Below are positions 43,948 to 52,248 of a stretch of DNA of 64,000 nt, piece by piece. The stretch spans positions 28,011-92,010 of the forward strand of contig NZ_DASSAB010000050.1 in assembly GCF_035685805.1 (NCBI RefSeq), given 5' to 3'. A model generated the notes under the pieces. The model saw nothing but the letters and a program-made list of their open reading frames with translations. It was not told the DNA's origin and did no database searches. Positions within the stretch are counted from its first letter, which is position 1. Every line of letters starts with the position of its first letter. The DNA comes from Dyella_A sp035685805 (GTDB taxonomy: Bacteria; Pseudomonadota; Gammaproteobacteria; Xanthomonadales; Rhodanobacteraceae). The position numbers and the translations under genes were made by a program.

Positions 43948-45388
43948 ATCCTCGCGCCCCCGCGGCCGCACCGACCCTGCGAGCAGCACCATGTCGACCT
44001 CCCCGTCATCGCCTTCCGCGCCCACCGGCGGCTCGGCCGGACCCTCGCTGTACCGGCTGATCTGGCGCTGGCATTTCTATGCCGGCCTGTTCTGCGTGCC
44101 GTTCGTGCTGTGGCTGGCAGTGACCGGCTCGATCTATGTTTTTCATCCGCAGCTCGATGCGCTGTTCGATCGGCCCTACAACCACGTCGACGCCAGCGCG
44201 CCGCGGCGCCCCGTCAGTGAGCAGGTCCAAGCCGCGCTGGCCACGGTGCCCGGTGCCGTGCTCAACGCCTACCAGTTGCCCGCCGGCCCCATCGCGTCTG
44301 CGCAAGTCCTGGTGGGCAAGCGCAATGACCTCAAGCGCGTCTACGTCGATCCGGTTACCGCCAAGGTGCTTCATGCCATGCCGGAAGATCACCGCTTTAC
44401 CCAACGTGTGTTCCATCTTCATGGCGAACTGTTGATGGGTGCCTTCGGTTCGGCCCTGGTGGAGCTAGCTGCATGCTGGACGATCGTGATGTTGTTGTCG
44501 GGCCTGTACCTGTGGTGGCCGCGCGGACGTCGCCTGGCCGGCGTGCTGTATCCGCGCCTCGCCCAAAGTGGCCGGGTGTTCTGGCGCGATCTGCACGCGG
44601 TGACCGGCGTGTGGATCTCGGTGCTGGCGCTGTTCCTGCTGTTCACCGGGCTGCCCTGGGCCAAGTTCTGGGGCGGCGAGCTGAAACAAGTCAGGCACTG
44701 GGTCGCCGCCAACGCGCCGCAGCAGGACTGGACGACCGGCCGCGCCTCCGAACTGGCTCTGCGCCGTGCCCGGAACACGCCGGTGAGCGACGAGCACGCC
44801 GGCATGCCCGGCATGGGGGCGTCGGGCGCGAGTGCATCGCCCCACGCGCCCCTCAACTACACACCAATGAACCGGATCGTGCCGGTGGTTCAGGCCATGC
44901 AACTGCCTCCGCCAGTGCTGATCTCGCCGCCATCGTCGGCCATGCCACATTGGAGCGCGCGTTCGGATACGCCCGATCGCCCCGAACGTGTCGAGCTCGC
45001 GTTCGACCCGTCCAGCGGACAAATGCTGTCCCGTCGCGGGTTCGCCCAGCGCCCCCTGCTCGATCGCATCATCGGCTACGGCATTGCCGCACACGAAGGC
45101 CAGCTGTTCGGGCTGGCTAACCAGCTGCTCAGCGTATTCACCGCACTGGGCTTGATCACGCTCTCGACCAGCGGCTTGGTGCTTTGGTGGCGACGTCGGC
45201 CGCAGGGACAGCTCGGTGCGCCGTCGGCAGCAAGCGGCGGCCGCGTGCCGCTGGCAATCAAAATCCTCATTGTGCTGCTATGCATCTACCTGCCACTGCT
45301 GGGGGCTTCCCTGGTGCTGGTGTGGCTATTCGAACGGCTGGTGCTTTCGCGAATTGCGTCGACCCGACGATTTCTGGGACTGACCTAG
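43937..45388 (+). CDS. PepSY-associated TM protein (putative reductase)
   Basis: A 483-residue inner-membrane protein with four or five helices: about 47-67 (HFYAGLFCVPFVLWLAVTGSIY), 170-192, 230-250, 395-415 and 445-475, and periplasmic PepSY-like domains between them, as in FsrB/FpvG-type reductases that release iron or reduce metal on siderophores. A Met/His-poor loop at about 285-345 is Pro/Ser-rich. Start: ATG 43937, overlapping the receptor by 11 bp; ATG 43991 is an equally possible start. The four transmembrane His are compatible with haem b binding (HFYAGLF, HLHGELL, DLHAVTGV, AHEGQLFG). Confidence 0.85.
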   Translation: MATESSRPRGRTDPASSTMSTSPSSPSAPTGGSAGPSLYRLIWRWHFYAGLFCVPFVLWLAVTGSIYVFHPQLDALFDRPYNHVDASAPRRPVSEQVQAALATVPGAVLNAYQLPAGPIASAQVLVGKRNDLKRVYVDPVTAKVLHAMPEDHRFTQRVFHLHGELLMGAFGSALVELAACWTIVMLLSGLYLWWPRGRRLAGVLYPRLAQSGRVFWRDLHAVTGVWISVLALFLLFTGLPWAKFWGGELKQVRHWVAANAPQQDWTTGRASELALRRARNTPVSDEHAGMPGMGASGASASPHAPLNYTPMNRIVPVVQAMQLPPPVLISPPSSAMPHWSARSDTPDRPERVELAFDPSSGQMLSRRGFAQRPLLDRIIGYGIAAHEGQLFGLANQLLSVFTALGLITLSTSGLVLWWRRRPQGQLGAPSAASGGRVPLAIKILIVLLCIYLPLLGASLVLVWLFERLVLSRIASTRRFLGLT

Positions 45389-45580
45389 GCAACGTCACGG
45401 CTCGACGGCATCGTCGGGAGACGGCCCCGTTTCGATCGCATGACGCTCGAGGACTTGGCCTATCGTGCCCCACCCCCGATCATGCGCCCTAATCGATCAG
45501 CTGCAGTTGCGTTTTCAAGCAAAAGAGGACTGAGTCAGATCCGGGTTATCTCGCCACCCGAGGGGGCGGCGTCCGGGGCG

Positions 45581-46411
45581 CTAGCCATCGGTTGATCGCG
45601 TCACGTCCTCCCATTCCTGGATTTCCGCGGCCATGGTGCCGAGCTTGTCGCGTACCAGCGACAGCGCGTCGCTTCCAAGCAGCAGGTGCGCGGGCGGCGA
45701 CGGGTGGTCGATCAGGGTCAGGATGGCCTGTGCCGCCTTCGCGGGATCGCCGAGTTGCTTGCCGCTTTTCTCCTGCCGAGCATGGCGGATGGGATCGAAC
45801 AGGGCGTCGTAGTCCGAGATGCTTCTCGGCGATCGCTGCATCGAGCGCCCTGCCCACTCCGTTCTGAAGCTTCCCGGAGCGACCGCAGTGACGTGTACGC
45901 CGAATGGCTTCAGCTCCTTGCCGAGCACCTCGCTGATACCCTCCAGCGCGAACTTGCTCCCGCAGTAATACGAGATCCCCGGCATCGTGATGTAGCCGCC
46001 CATCGACGTGATGTTGACGACGTGGCCGCGGCGGCGCTGGCGGAAGTGCGGCACGACCGCGCGAGCCATCGCCACGGCACCGAACACGTTCACCTCGAAC
46101 TGGCGGCGCATGGCGTCGAGCGGCGATTCCTCGAAGATGCCCTCGTGCCCGTATCCGGCATTGTTCACAAGGACGTCGATCGCCCCCACGCGGGATTCCG
46201 CATCGGCAACGACACCTGGAATGGCATCGATGTCGGTCACGTCAAGCATGACGGCATGGGCGCGGGTGCCGTGCATCGCCTCGAACGCCTGCCGTGAACC
46301 CTCGCTACGAACGGTTCCGATCACCTGATGGCCAGCGGAAAGGGCTTCGCGAGCAAGCGCGAGTCCGAACCCGCTGCTGACGCCGGTGATGAAAAGGATT
46401 TTGTGGGACAT
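45581..46411 (-). CDS. short-chain dehydrogenase/reductase
   Basis: A 276-residue SDR with TGVSSGFG (cofactor), NNAGYG, a catalytic Ser in NITSMGGY and YYCGSK with the catalytic Tyr and Lys. The type, with FALEGISEVLGKELKPFGVHVTAVAPGSFRTEW, is that of oxidoreductases often placed next to AraC-type regulators. Substrate unknown. ATG 46411 begins MSHKILFITG. Divergent from the AraC gene, with 136 bp between. Confidence 0.87.
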   Translation of the reverse strand: MSHKILFITGVSSGFGLALAREALSAGHQVIGTVRSEGSRQAFEAMHGTRAHAVMLDVTDIDAIPGVVADAESRVGAIDVLVNNAGYGHEGIFEESPLDAMRRQFEVNVFGAVAMARAVVPHFRQRRRGHVVNITSMGGYITMPGISYYCGSKFALEGISEVLGKELKPFGVHVTAVAPGSFRTEWAGRSMQRSPRSISDYDALFDPIRHARQEKSGKQLGDPAKAAQAILTLIDHPSPPAHLLLGSDALSLVRDKLGTMAAEIQEWEDVTRSTDG

Positions 46412-46438
46412 ATTCGGGTTCCTGGCAAGACACAGGAG

Positions 46439-46502
46439 TGATCCTAGGTGTCGGCCACCATGGCGCCCATGGCCGTCGATATGACGCGCTTGCCTGATCC
46501 TA
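46439..46502. promoter_or_regulatory. candidate AraC-binding direct repeats
   Basis: Two direct TGATCCTA copies, 46439-46446 and 46495-46502, 56 bp apart start to start, in the divergent SDR/AraC control region. AraC-type proteins bind direct-repeat half-sites, which makes these candidate sites, but this is positional inference. Confidence 0.4.
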
Positions 46503-46547
46503 TGAGACCGGCTTGCAGCGGGAGTGGCCAACCCCGAGAGTGGCGCC

Positions 46548-47480
46548 ATGGACGCATCCCGACGCCAGCGCATAATTGATCTTCTTCGCGAACTGGCTCC
46601 CGCAGAGGGCTATACGCTGACCACGTTGCCGGACGTTCGACTACTGCGTTCCGACCGACCGTTGAGCCGCACGCCAGTGCTTTACGAGCCCGGCGTCGTC
46701 GTTGTCGCCCAGGGCCGCAAGCGGGGACTTCTCGGTGATGAGGCTTTTATATACGACGACCAGCACTATCTGGTTGTCTCCGTACCGGTTCCTTTCACGA
46801 TGGAAACGGACGCCTCGGCAGACAAGCCGTTGCTGGCGATCTATTTCCGCCTCGATCACGTAGTCGCCGCCGAAGTCTGCATGCAGATCGACGAGCAATA
46901 CGGAGCGTCGCCAGCACAGCCACGTGGGCTTTACGCGTCCCCCATGGAAAATCGACTCGAAGCATCGGTGCTACGCCTGCTCGAGGCCTTCGCGAGCCCA
47001 CCCGATGACGCGATCCTCGGTCCTGCCCTGTTGCGCGAAATCTATTACCGGATCCTGGGCGGCGCCCAGGGCGGGTCGATGCGAGCGGCGCTCGCGCAAC
47101 AGGGCAAGTTCGGCATGGTGGCTCGCTCGATCCGCCTCATCCACAACCACTATGCCGAGACGCTGAGCGTAGACCGGCTCGCATCCGAAGCCGCGATGAG
47201 CCCGCCCACCTTCCATGCACACTTCCGCGCGATGACAGGCACCTCACCCATGCGCTACGTGCAATCGACGCGCCTGCACCAGGCGCGCCTGCTGATGCTC
47301 CGGCAACAGCTCACGGCGGCAGCGGCCGCAGCCGCCGTTGGCTACGAGAGCGCGTCGCAGTTCAGTCGGGAGTTCAAGCGACTCTTCGGCAGGCCACCGC
47401 TCGAGGAGGTGCAGCGGATGAAACACGGTTTCGCCTTGCCGGCCGCGCAGGGGCAGTCTCAATACGTCTCTTCGCACTGA
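46548..47480 (+). CDS. AraC-family transcriptional regulator
   Basis: A 310-residue activator-type protein. The N-terminal AraC_N cupin-like domain (about 10-165) has PVLYEPGVVVVAQGRKRGLLGDEAFIYDDQHYLVVSVPVPF; the C-terminal HTH_18 domain (about 200-290) has TLSVDRLASEAAMSPPTFHAHFRAMTGTSPMRYVQSTRLHQARLLM and a second HTH at AAVGYESASQFSREFKRLFGRPP. Such proteins commonly control a divergent SDR or aldo-keto reductase. ATG 46548 is preferred over GTG 46524 because of a GAGAG signal seven bases upstream. Confidence 0.88.
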   Translation: MDASRRQRIIDLLRELAPAEGYTLTTLPDVRLLRSDRPLSRTPVLYEPGVVVVAQGRKRGLLGDEAFIYDDQHYLVVSVPVPFTMETDASADKPLLAIYFRLDHVVAAEVCMQIDEQYGASPAQPRGLYASPMENRLEASVLRLLEAFASPPDDAILGPALLREIYYRILGGAQGGSMRAALAQQGKFGMVARSIRLIHNHYAETLSVDRLASEAAMSPPTFHAHFRAMTGTSPMRYVQSTRLHQARLLMLRQQLTAAAAAAAVGYESASQFSREFKRLFGRPPLEEVQRMKHGFALPAAQGQSQYVSSH

Positions 47481-47636
47481 TGCCTGACTGCCGCCCGCTC
47501 GCTGGCCACGCAGCGCGGTTTAGCATCCGGACACCAGAGTGACCGCACAACCCCATGCCTTCGCAGGCAGTCCGCTCCTCGGCAACCAATCTGAAGGCAC
47601 GTCACTTGGGCGTTCTTGTCGCAATGAACACGGATG
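47481..47636. other. junction between araC and an RND remnant
   Basis: No start or gene is visible. The sequence changes abruptly from the end of araC to the truncated RND frame, the mark of a deletion or insertion junction. I cannot name the piece between. Confidence 0.35.
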
Positions 47637-47963
47637 GTCGGCGTGGCGATGCTCAACGGCATCGTGCTGGTGAGCTTCCTCAACGGGCAGCGCGACCACG
47701 GCCTGTCGGTGCGCGAAGCCGTGCTGCGCGGTACCGCATTGCGGCTGCGGCCGGTGCTGATGACCGCCAGCGTGGCGATTCTCGGCCTGGTGCCGATGCT
47801 GCTCTCCAGCGGTGTCGGCGCGGAAACCCAGCGTCCACTGGCGACCGTGGTGGTGGGCGGCCTGATCACGTCGACGCTGCTCACCCTGGTGCTGCTGCCG
47901 GTGCTGTATGACTGGATGGAGCAGCGCGTCGCCCGGCGGCACGCCGGTGACGACGTGCCATGA
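47637..47963 (+). pseudogene. C-terminal remnant of a heavy-metal RND efflux pump (CzcA/CusA type)
   Basis: About 108 residues that match only the last membrane segments of an RND transporter: VGVAMLNGIVLVSFLNGQRDHGLSVREAVLRGTALRLRPVLMTASVAILGLVPMLLSSG and the C-terminal TSTLLTLVLLPVLYDWMEQR. The RPVLMT-A-VAILGL-P motif and EIQRPLATVV-type segment are typical of CzcA-like pumps. The preceding 900 residues are missing, so it is non-functional. An in-frame ATG precedes it at 47634. Confidence 0.8.
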
Positions 47964-48038
47964 CCAGCAGGCACGGTGACGCGGGCGCCCGCAACGTTCG
48001 CGGACGCCCGGGACCCGCTGCTTTGCCCTGCAGCCATG

Positions 48039-48065
48039 AAAAAAGCGCCCGGTTGCCCGGGCGCT
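48039..48065 (-). terminator. intrinsic terminator of the TonB receptor gene
   Basis: GCGCCCGG / CCGGGCGC stem (48045-48052 / 48057-48064) around TTGC. Read on the minus strand it is followed by six Ts. It lies just after the receptor stop. Confidence 0.88.
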
Positions 48066-48089
48066 CGATCGACACGGGGAGTTGGTCGA

Positions 48090-50498
48090 TCAGAACCAGA
48101 TGCCCAGGGTCATGCCGTAAGTGCGTGGCGGCAGGTACTGGGAGGTATAGATGAAGCTGCCGTCACCCAAGGCGAAGCGGCCTGCGCTGGTGCGCACGCG
48201 GCCGTCGGTGACGTTCTGCACGTACGCCGTGAGCCACCAGCGATCCTGCGGCTCGGAGTAGCGCACCGACAGATCCGTGCGCACGTGGGCGCCCTGCTTG
48301 TCGCCCTCGCCCAGGTTGAAGGTGCTCAGCCACTGCGAGCTCTGGTACTGCGAGCTCAACCGCGGCGTCAGGCGGCCACCGTTGCCCAGGTGGAAATCGT
48401 GCTCGTAGATCGCGGTGAGCGCAGTGGTCGGGGCGTGCGGCAGGTCGTTGCCGGAAATGTCGATGCAGCTGGCAATGCCGGAGGCCGGGTCGCACGGCGG
48501 CAGCCCCTGGTAGTCGTTGCTGCCGGCGTAGCGCAGCGTGCCGAGCTCCTTCTTCGGGATCACCGACAGCACCAGGTTGGCGCGGTCGTCCTGGCCCTGC
48601 AGCGCCAGCTCCGACTCGATGCCCATCACCTTGGTGGTGCCCTGCACGTTCGAGAAGCCCAGGCCGCGGTTGCCGTTGGGGAAGGTGATGGGTGCGGACA
48701 GCTGGAAGTTCTTGAACTGCTCGTAGTAGACCGCGTTGTTCCAGGTCACGTGGCCGTCCATGAAGCTGGACTTGGAGCCAATCTCGTAGTTGGTCAGCGT
48801 CTCGGGCTTGTACAGCGCACCGGCATCCTGGGTACCGCCGGCCTTGTAGCCGGTGGACACGCTGGCGTAGAGCAGGCTGTGTTCGCCCAGGTCGGTGTCC
48901 AGTCGGGCCAGCCAGGTGACCTTGCCCTTGCTGTACTTGGCGTCGTTGAGGGTGGACACGCCGAAGCCGGTGCCCGGACCGGGCTCCACGTCCGGGGAGA
49001 TCGGGTACTGCGGCACGGTCGGGTCGTAGGCCCAGGCCCAGCCGATGCCGCCCTTGTTCTCCTTCTTGTCGTGCGACCAGCGCGCACCGCCGGTGAGGCG
49101 CCAGTGCTCGCTGAGGTTCCAGGTGGCCTGGCCGAACACCGCGGTGGACTCCACCGTCTCTTTCGGCTGCACGAACGAGCCCTGCCAGCTGACGGTGCCC
49201 TGCGGGGTGCCGTTGAGGATCGGGATGTCGAAGCGGATGTTGTTGTCTTCGGCGGCGTAGTAGGCGCCGAGGATCCAGTCGACGGTGTTCTCGCCGGTCG
49301 ACTTCAGGTCCAGTTCGTGGCTGCTGCTGGAGTAGTTGGAGTAGTTGGTGCGGTCGGCCTGGTAGGTGGCGCCGGTGGTGAAGCTGGTGGGCACCTGCAC
49401 GCCGGTGTCCTGGTCGAAATTGCCCTTGCCGGAGAAGCGGTTGAAGCCGGCGATGTAGCTCAGCTCCATGGCGTCGCCGAGCTTGAAGTCCATCCGGCTG
49501 CGCACCGTGTGCGAGTCACGCTTTAGGTAGGGCGCGGTGTCGATCAACGCGGACCAGAAATCCTGCCCCTCACGCGGATGCTGCATCAGGCTCATGCTCG
49601 GCGTGCCGCGATCGCGGAAGTACTCGTACGAGAGGTTCCAGGTGAACGCATCGCTGGGCTGCCACAGCGCGCTGACGCGGGCGGCGCTCTGGTCCTGGGC
49701 GTTGTATTTGTCGCCGGCGGTGACGAAGTTGGCCGGGTTGATCGGCTGGAAGGTCGCCAGGGTGCCGCCGCTGGCCAGGTAGGCCGCCTGCTGCTGCGCC
49801 ACCGAGGGCAGCTGCCTGGACGGGTTCTGGTAGTCGACGTAGCCGTCGTGCTCCTCGTGCGCCACCGCCACGCGCATGGCGAAGGTCGAGCTGATCGGCA
49901 GGTTGACGGTGGCGCGGGTGCCGGTGTGGCTGTAGTTGCCGGCCTCGATCTGCGCGTTGCCGTAGAAGCCGGAGAGGTCGGGCTTGGCAGTCTCGAAATT
50001 GACCACGCCGGCGGTGGAGTTGCGGCCCCACAGCGTACCCTGCGGGCCGCGCAGCACTTCCACCTTGTCGATGTCGAGCAGCAGGCCGGCGGCCGCTTCC
50101 GGACGCGGCGCATAGACGCCGTCGATGAAGAACGCCACTTCCGGATCGGCGTATTCGGTCTTGGCGCTGTCGTTGCCGATGCCGCGCAGGGTGAGCGTGA
50201 CCACGCCGTGGTCGCCCTGCGCCGTGCCCTGGAAACCCGGCACCAGCTTGGTGATGTCCTGCACGGTCATCACCCGCTCCTTGTCGAGCGTGTCGGCGCT
50301 GATCGCGCTGACCGCCACCGGGGTTTTCTGCAGCGACGTGGAGCGCTTGGTGGCAGTGACCTGGACCGAATCGAGGTCCTTGATCTGCTTGTCAGGCGCA
50401 CTGTTTGCCGGCGTCGCGTCCTGCCCGGTGGCGTACGTGCTTCCCGCGGCGCACACCGCGCTGATTGCCATGGCCAGCGCCGAATAACGAAGTTTCAT
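48090..50498 (-). CDS. TonB-dependent receptor (carbohydrate-type)
   Basis: An 802-residue outer-membrane receptor: signal peptide MKLRYSALAMAISAVCAAGSTYA, TonB-box-like LDSVQVTATKRS near 42-52, plug (about 55-165, TVQDITKLVPGFQGTAQ...KVEVLRGPQGTLWGRNSTAGVVNFETAKP) and a beta-barrel ending YGMTLGIWF with a terminal Phe. Its relatives accompany flavin halogenase-like genes and glycosidases in Xanthomonadales, suggesting uptake of a glycan or glycoside. Two LacI-type operators lie upstream in the divergent control region. No iron-box is visible. Confidence 0.92.
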   Translation of the reverse strand: MKLRYSALAMAISAVCAAGSTYATGQDATPANSAPDKQIKDLDSVQVTATKRSTSLQKTPVAVSAISADTLDKERVMTVQDITKLVPGFQGTAQGDHGVVTLTLRGIGNDSAKTEYADPEVAFFIDGVYAPRPEAAAGLLLDIDKVEVLRGPQGTLWGRNSTAGVVNFETAKPDLSGFYGNAQIEAGNYSHTGTRATVNLPISSTFAMRVAVAHEEHDGYVDYQNPSRQLPSVAQQQAAYLASGGTLATFQPINPANFVTAGDKYNAQDQSAARVSALWQPSDAFTWNLSYEYFRDRGTPSMSLMQHPREGQDFWSALIDTAPYLKRDSHTVRSRMDFKLGDAMELSYIAGFNRFSGKGNFDQDTGVQVPTSFTTGATYQADRTNYSNYSSSSHELDLKSTGENTVDWILGAYYAAEDNNIRFDIPILNGTPQGTVSWQGSFVQPKETVESTAVFGQATWNLSEHWRLTGGARWSHDKKENKGGIGWAWAYDPTVPQYPISPDVEPGPGTGFGVSTLNDAKYSKGKVTWLARLDTDLGEHSLLYASVSTGYKAGGTQDAGALYKPETLTNYEIGSKSSFMDGHVTWNNAVYYEQFKNFQLSAPITFPNGNRGLGFSNVQGTTKVMGIESELALQGQDDRANLVLSVIPKKELGTLRYAGSNDYQGLPPCDPASGIASCIDISGNDLPHAPTTALTAIYEHDFHLGNGGRLTPRLSSQYQSSQWLSTFNLGEGDKQGAHVRTDLSVRYSEPQDRWWLTAYVQNVTDGRVRTSAGRFALGDGSFIYTSQYLPPRTYGMTLGIWF

Positions 50499-50541
50499 CT
50501 TTTCCTCTCCCCAAGCGTCGTGGAACTGCGGCTGTCGTAGG

Positions 50542-50555
50542 TGACAGCGCTGTCA
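50542..50555. promoter_or_regulatory. LacI-type operator O1
   Basis: TGACAGCGCTGTCA, a perfect 14-bp palindrome with the CG centre of LacI-family sites, 44 bp upstream of the TonB receptor gene and about 95 bp before the halogenase-like gene. Confidence 0.8.
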
Positions 50556-50565
50556 GACCGCAAAA

Positions 50566-50579
50566 TGAAAGCGCTATCA
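50566..50579. promoter_or_regulatory. LacI-type operator O2
   Basis: TGAAAGCGCTATCA, 13 of 14 positions symmetric, centred 24 bp from O1. Both sites share TGA-AGCGCT-TCA with the site before GH3. Two helical turns of spacing suits cooperative binding. Confidence 0.8.
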
Positions 50580-50648
50580 TTGGGGCGATGCTACCGTGTC
50601 ATCTGGCGATTAGCTTGCTGCTACGCAGCAACCCGGGGAGAGAGAAAT

Positions 50649-52205
50649 ATGGCGCGCATACAGCGGGTTCTGGTGGTCGGTGGCGGCGTGGCGGGATGGC
50701 TCGTCGCCTGCTACCTGGCCAAGACCCTGGGCGGTGCCCACGGCCGCGGCATCGCCGTGGATCTGGTGGAGTCGCCGCGGATCGGAATCATCGGCGTAGG
50801 CGAAGCCACCTTCCCTTCGATCCGCGGCACGCTGTCCGCGATCGGGCTGGATGAGCGGCACTTTCTCGCCGGCGCCGGCGCCACCTACAAGCAGGGCATC
50901 CGCTACGTCGACTGGGTGCGCCCGCCCGACAGCCCCGGCGCGCACCACTACTTCCATCCCTTCAGCCTGCCGAGCCAGCGCGACGGCAGCCCGGAGCTGC
51001 TGCCCTACTGGCTGCTGGGCGGCGCGCCCGACGGCATGGCATTTGCCGACGCGGTGACCATGCAGAGCACGCTGGCCGAGCGTGGCAAGGCGCCCAAGCG
51101 GCTGATCGACCCGGATTACCGTGGCCCGCTCAACCACGCTTATCACTTCGACGCGGTCGGCTTCGCCGCGGTGCTGGCCGAGCACGGGCAGACGCTGGGT
51201 GTGCGCCGTCACCTGGGCACGGTCGAGCAGGTGACGCTGGACGAGCACGGCGCCATCGCGCAGGTGGTCACGGCCGAACACGGCGCGATGACGGCGGACC
51301 TGTACGTGGACTGCACCGGCCAGGCGGCCACGTTGATCGGCGCGACCCTGCACTCGCCTTTCCACCCCTGCAACGACGTGCTGTTCGCCGACCGCGCGGT
51401 GACGCTGCAGGTACCGCATGCCAGCGCCGACGCGGCGATCGCGCCGTACACCCTGTCCACGGCGCAGGAGGCGGGCTGGATCTGGGACATCGCCCTGCAG
51501 CAGCGGCGCGGCGTGGGTTATGTCTATTCCTCCCGCCACTCGGAAGCGGCGCGGGCGGAGGCGACGCTGCGGCGCTACGTAGGCTCCGCCGGTGACGCGT
51601 TGCAGGCCCGGCACCTTCAGTTCCAGGCCGGCCATCGGCCGGAGCCATGGCGCGCGAACTGCGTGGCGATCGGGCTGGCGGGCGGGTTCCTCGAGCCGCT
51701 CGAATCCACCGGCATTGCCCTGATCGAACTGGGCGCCTACCTGCTCACGCACCTGATGCCGGGCGACAGCGCCGACCTCGGATACACGGCCGCACACTTC
51801 AACCGGATGATGGATGCGCGCTACACCCGCATCATCGACTTCCTGAAGATGCATTACTGCCTCTCCCAGCGCACCGACTCGGCGTTCTGGATCGACAACC
51901 GGCACCCGGGCAGCATTCCGCAAACGCTGAAGGAGCGCCTGGCGCTCTGGCGTCACCGCCCGCCGCACCGGCTGGATTTCGTCACCGATCTGGAGATGTT
52001 CCTGCCGGCCAGCTGGCAGTACGTGCTCTACGGCATGGAGTTCGTCACCGACCTCGAGCCCATGCGCGATGCCTACCCGCACATGGCGCAGGCACAGCGC
52101 GAGTTCGGCATGATCCAGCGCGCCGCGGCGCAGGCGATGTGCGACCTGCCGGACCATCGCGCCCTGCTCGATCGTCTGTGCGCCAGCGCCGCCAGCGCCG
52201 CCTGA
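50649..52205 (+). CDS. flavin-dependent tryptophan-halogenase-family protein
   Basis: A 518-residue FAD protein of the tryptophan halogenase superfamily. The N-terminal dinucleotide motif VGGGVAGW (about 9-16), GVGEATFPSIRG near 50-60, the catalytic-type Lys in GATYKQGIRYVDW (about 81) and a Glu in FLEPLESTGIALIE (about 349) are present. The WxWxIP hallmark is GWIWDIAL (about 276-283), with the Pro replaced by Ala. Such proteins next to TonB receptors and glycosidases are unlikely to chlorinate free Trp; the real substrate is unknown. ATG 50649 follows GGGGAGAG. Divergent from the receptor and probably co-regulated through O1/O2. Confidence 0.85.
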   Translation: MARIQRVLVVGGGVAGWLVACYLAKTLGGAHGRGIAVDLVESPRIGIIGVGEATFPSIRGTLSAIGLDERHFLAGAGATYKQGIRYVDWVRPPDSPGAHHYFHPFSLPSQRDGSPELLPYWLLGGAPDGMAFADAVTMQSTLAERGKAPKRLIDPDYRGPLNHAYHFDAVGFAAVLAEHGQTLGVRRHLGTVEQVTLDEHGAIAQVVTAEHGAMTADLYVDCTGQAATLIGATLHSPFHPCNDVLFADRAVTLQVPHASADAAIAPYTLSTAQEAGWIWDIALQQRRGVGYVYSSRHSEAARAEATLRRYVGSAGDALQARHLQFQAGHRPEPWRANCVAIGLAGGFLEPLESTGIALIELGAYLLTHLMPGDSADLGYTAAHFNRMMDARYTRIIDFLKMHYCLSQRTDSAFWIDNRHPGSIPQTLKERLALWRHRPPHRLDFVTDLEMFLPASWQYVLYGMEFVTDLEPMRDAYPHMAQAQREFGMIQRAAAQAMCDLPDHRALLDRLCASAASAA

Positions 52206-52248
52206 GCCGCCCGCACGGCCCGCTGCGAACGGGCCGTCGGGCGACGCG

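Noticed and set aside
47976..49526. Plus-strand frame of 516 residues opposite the TonB receptor
   Set aside because: Antisense to a clear receptor gene; the low-complexity Val/Gly/Ala sequence is the usual reverse translation.
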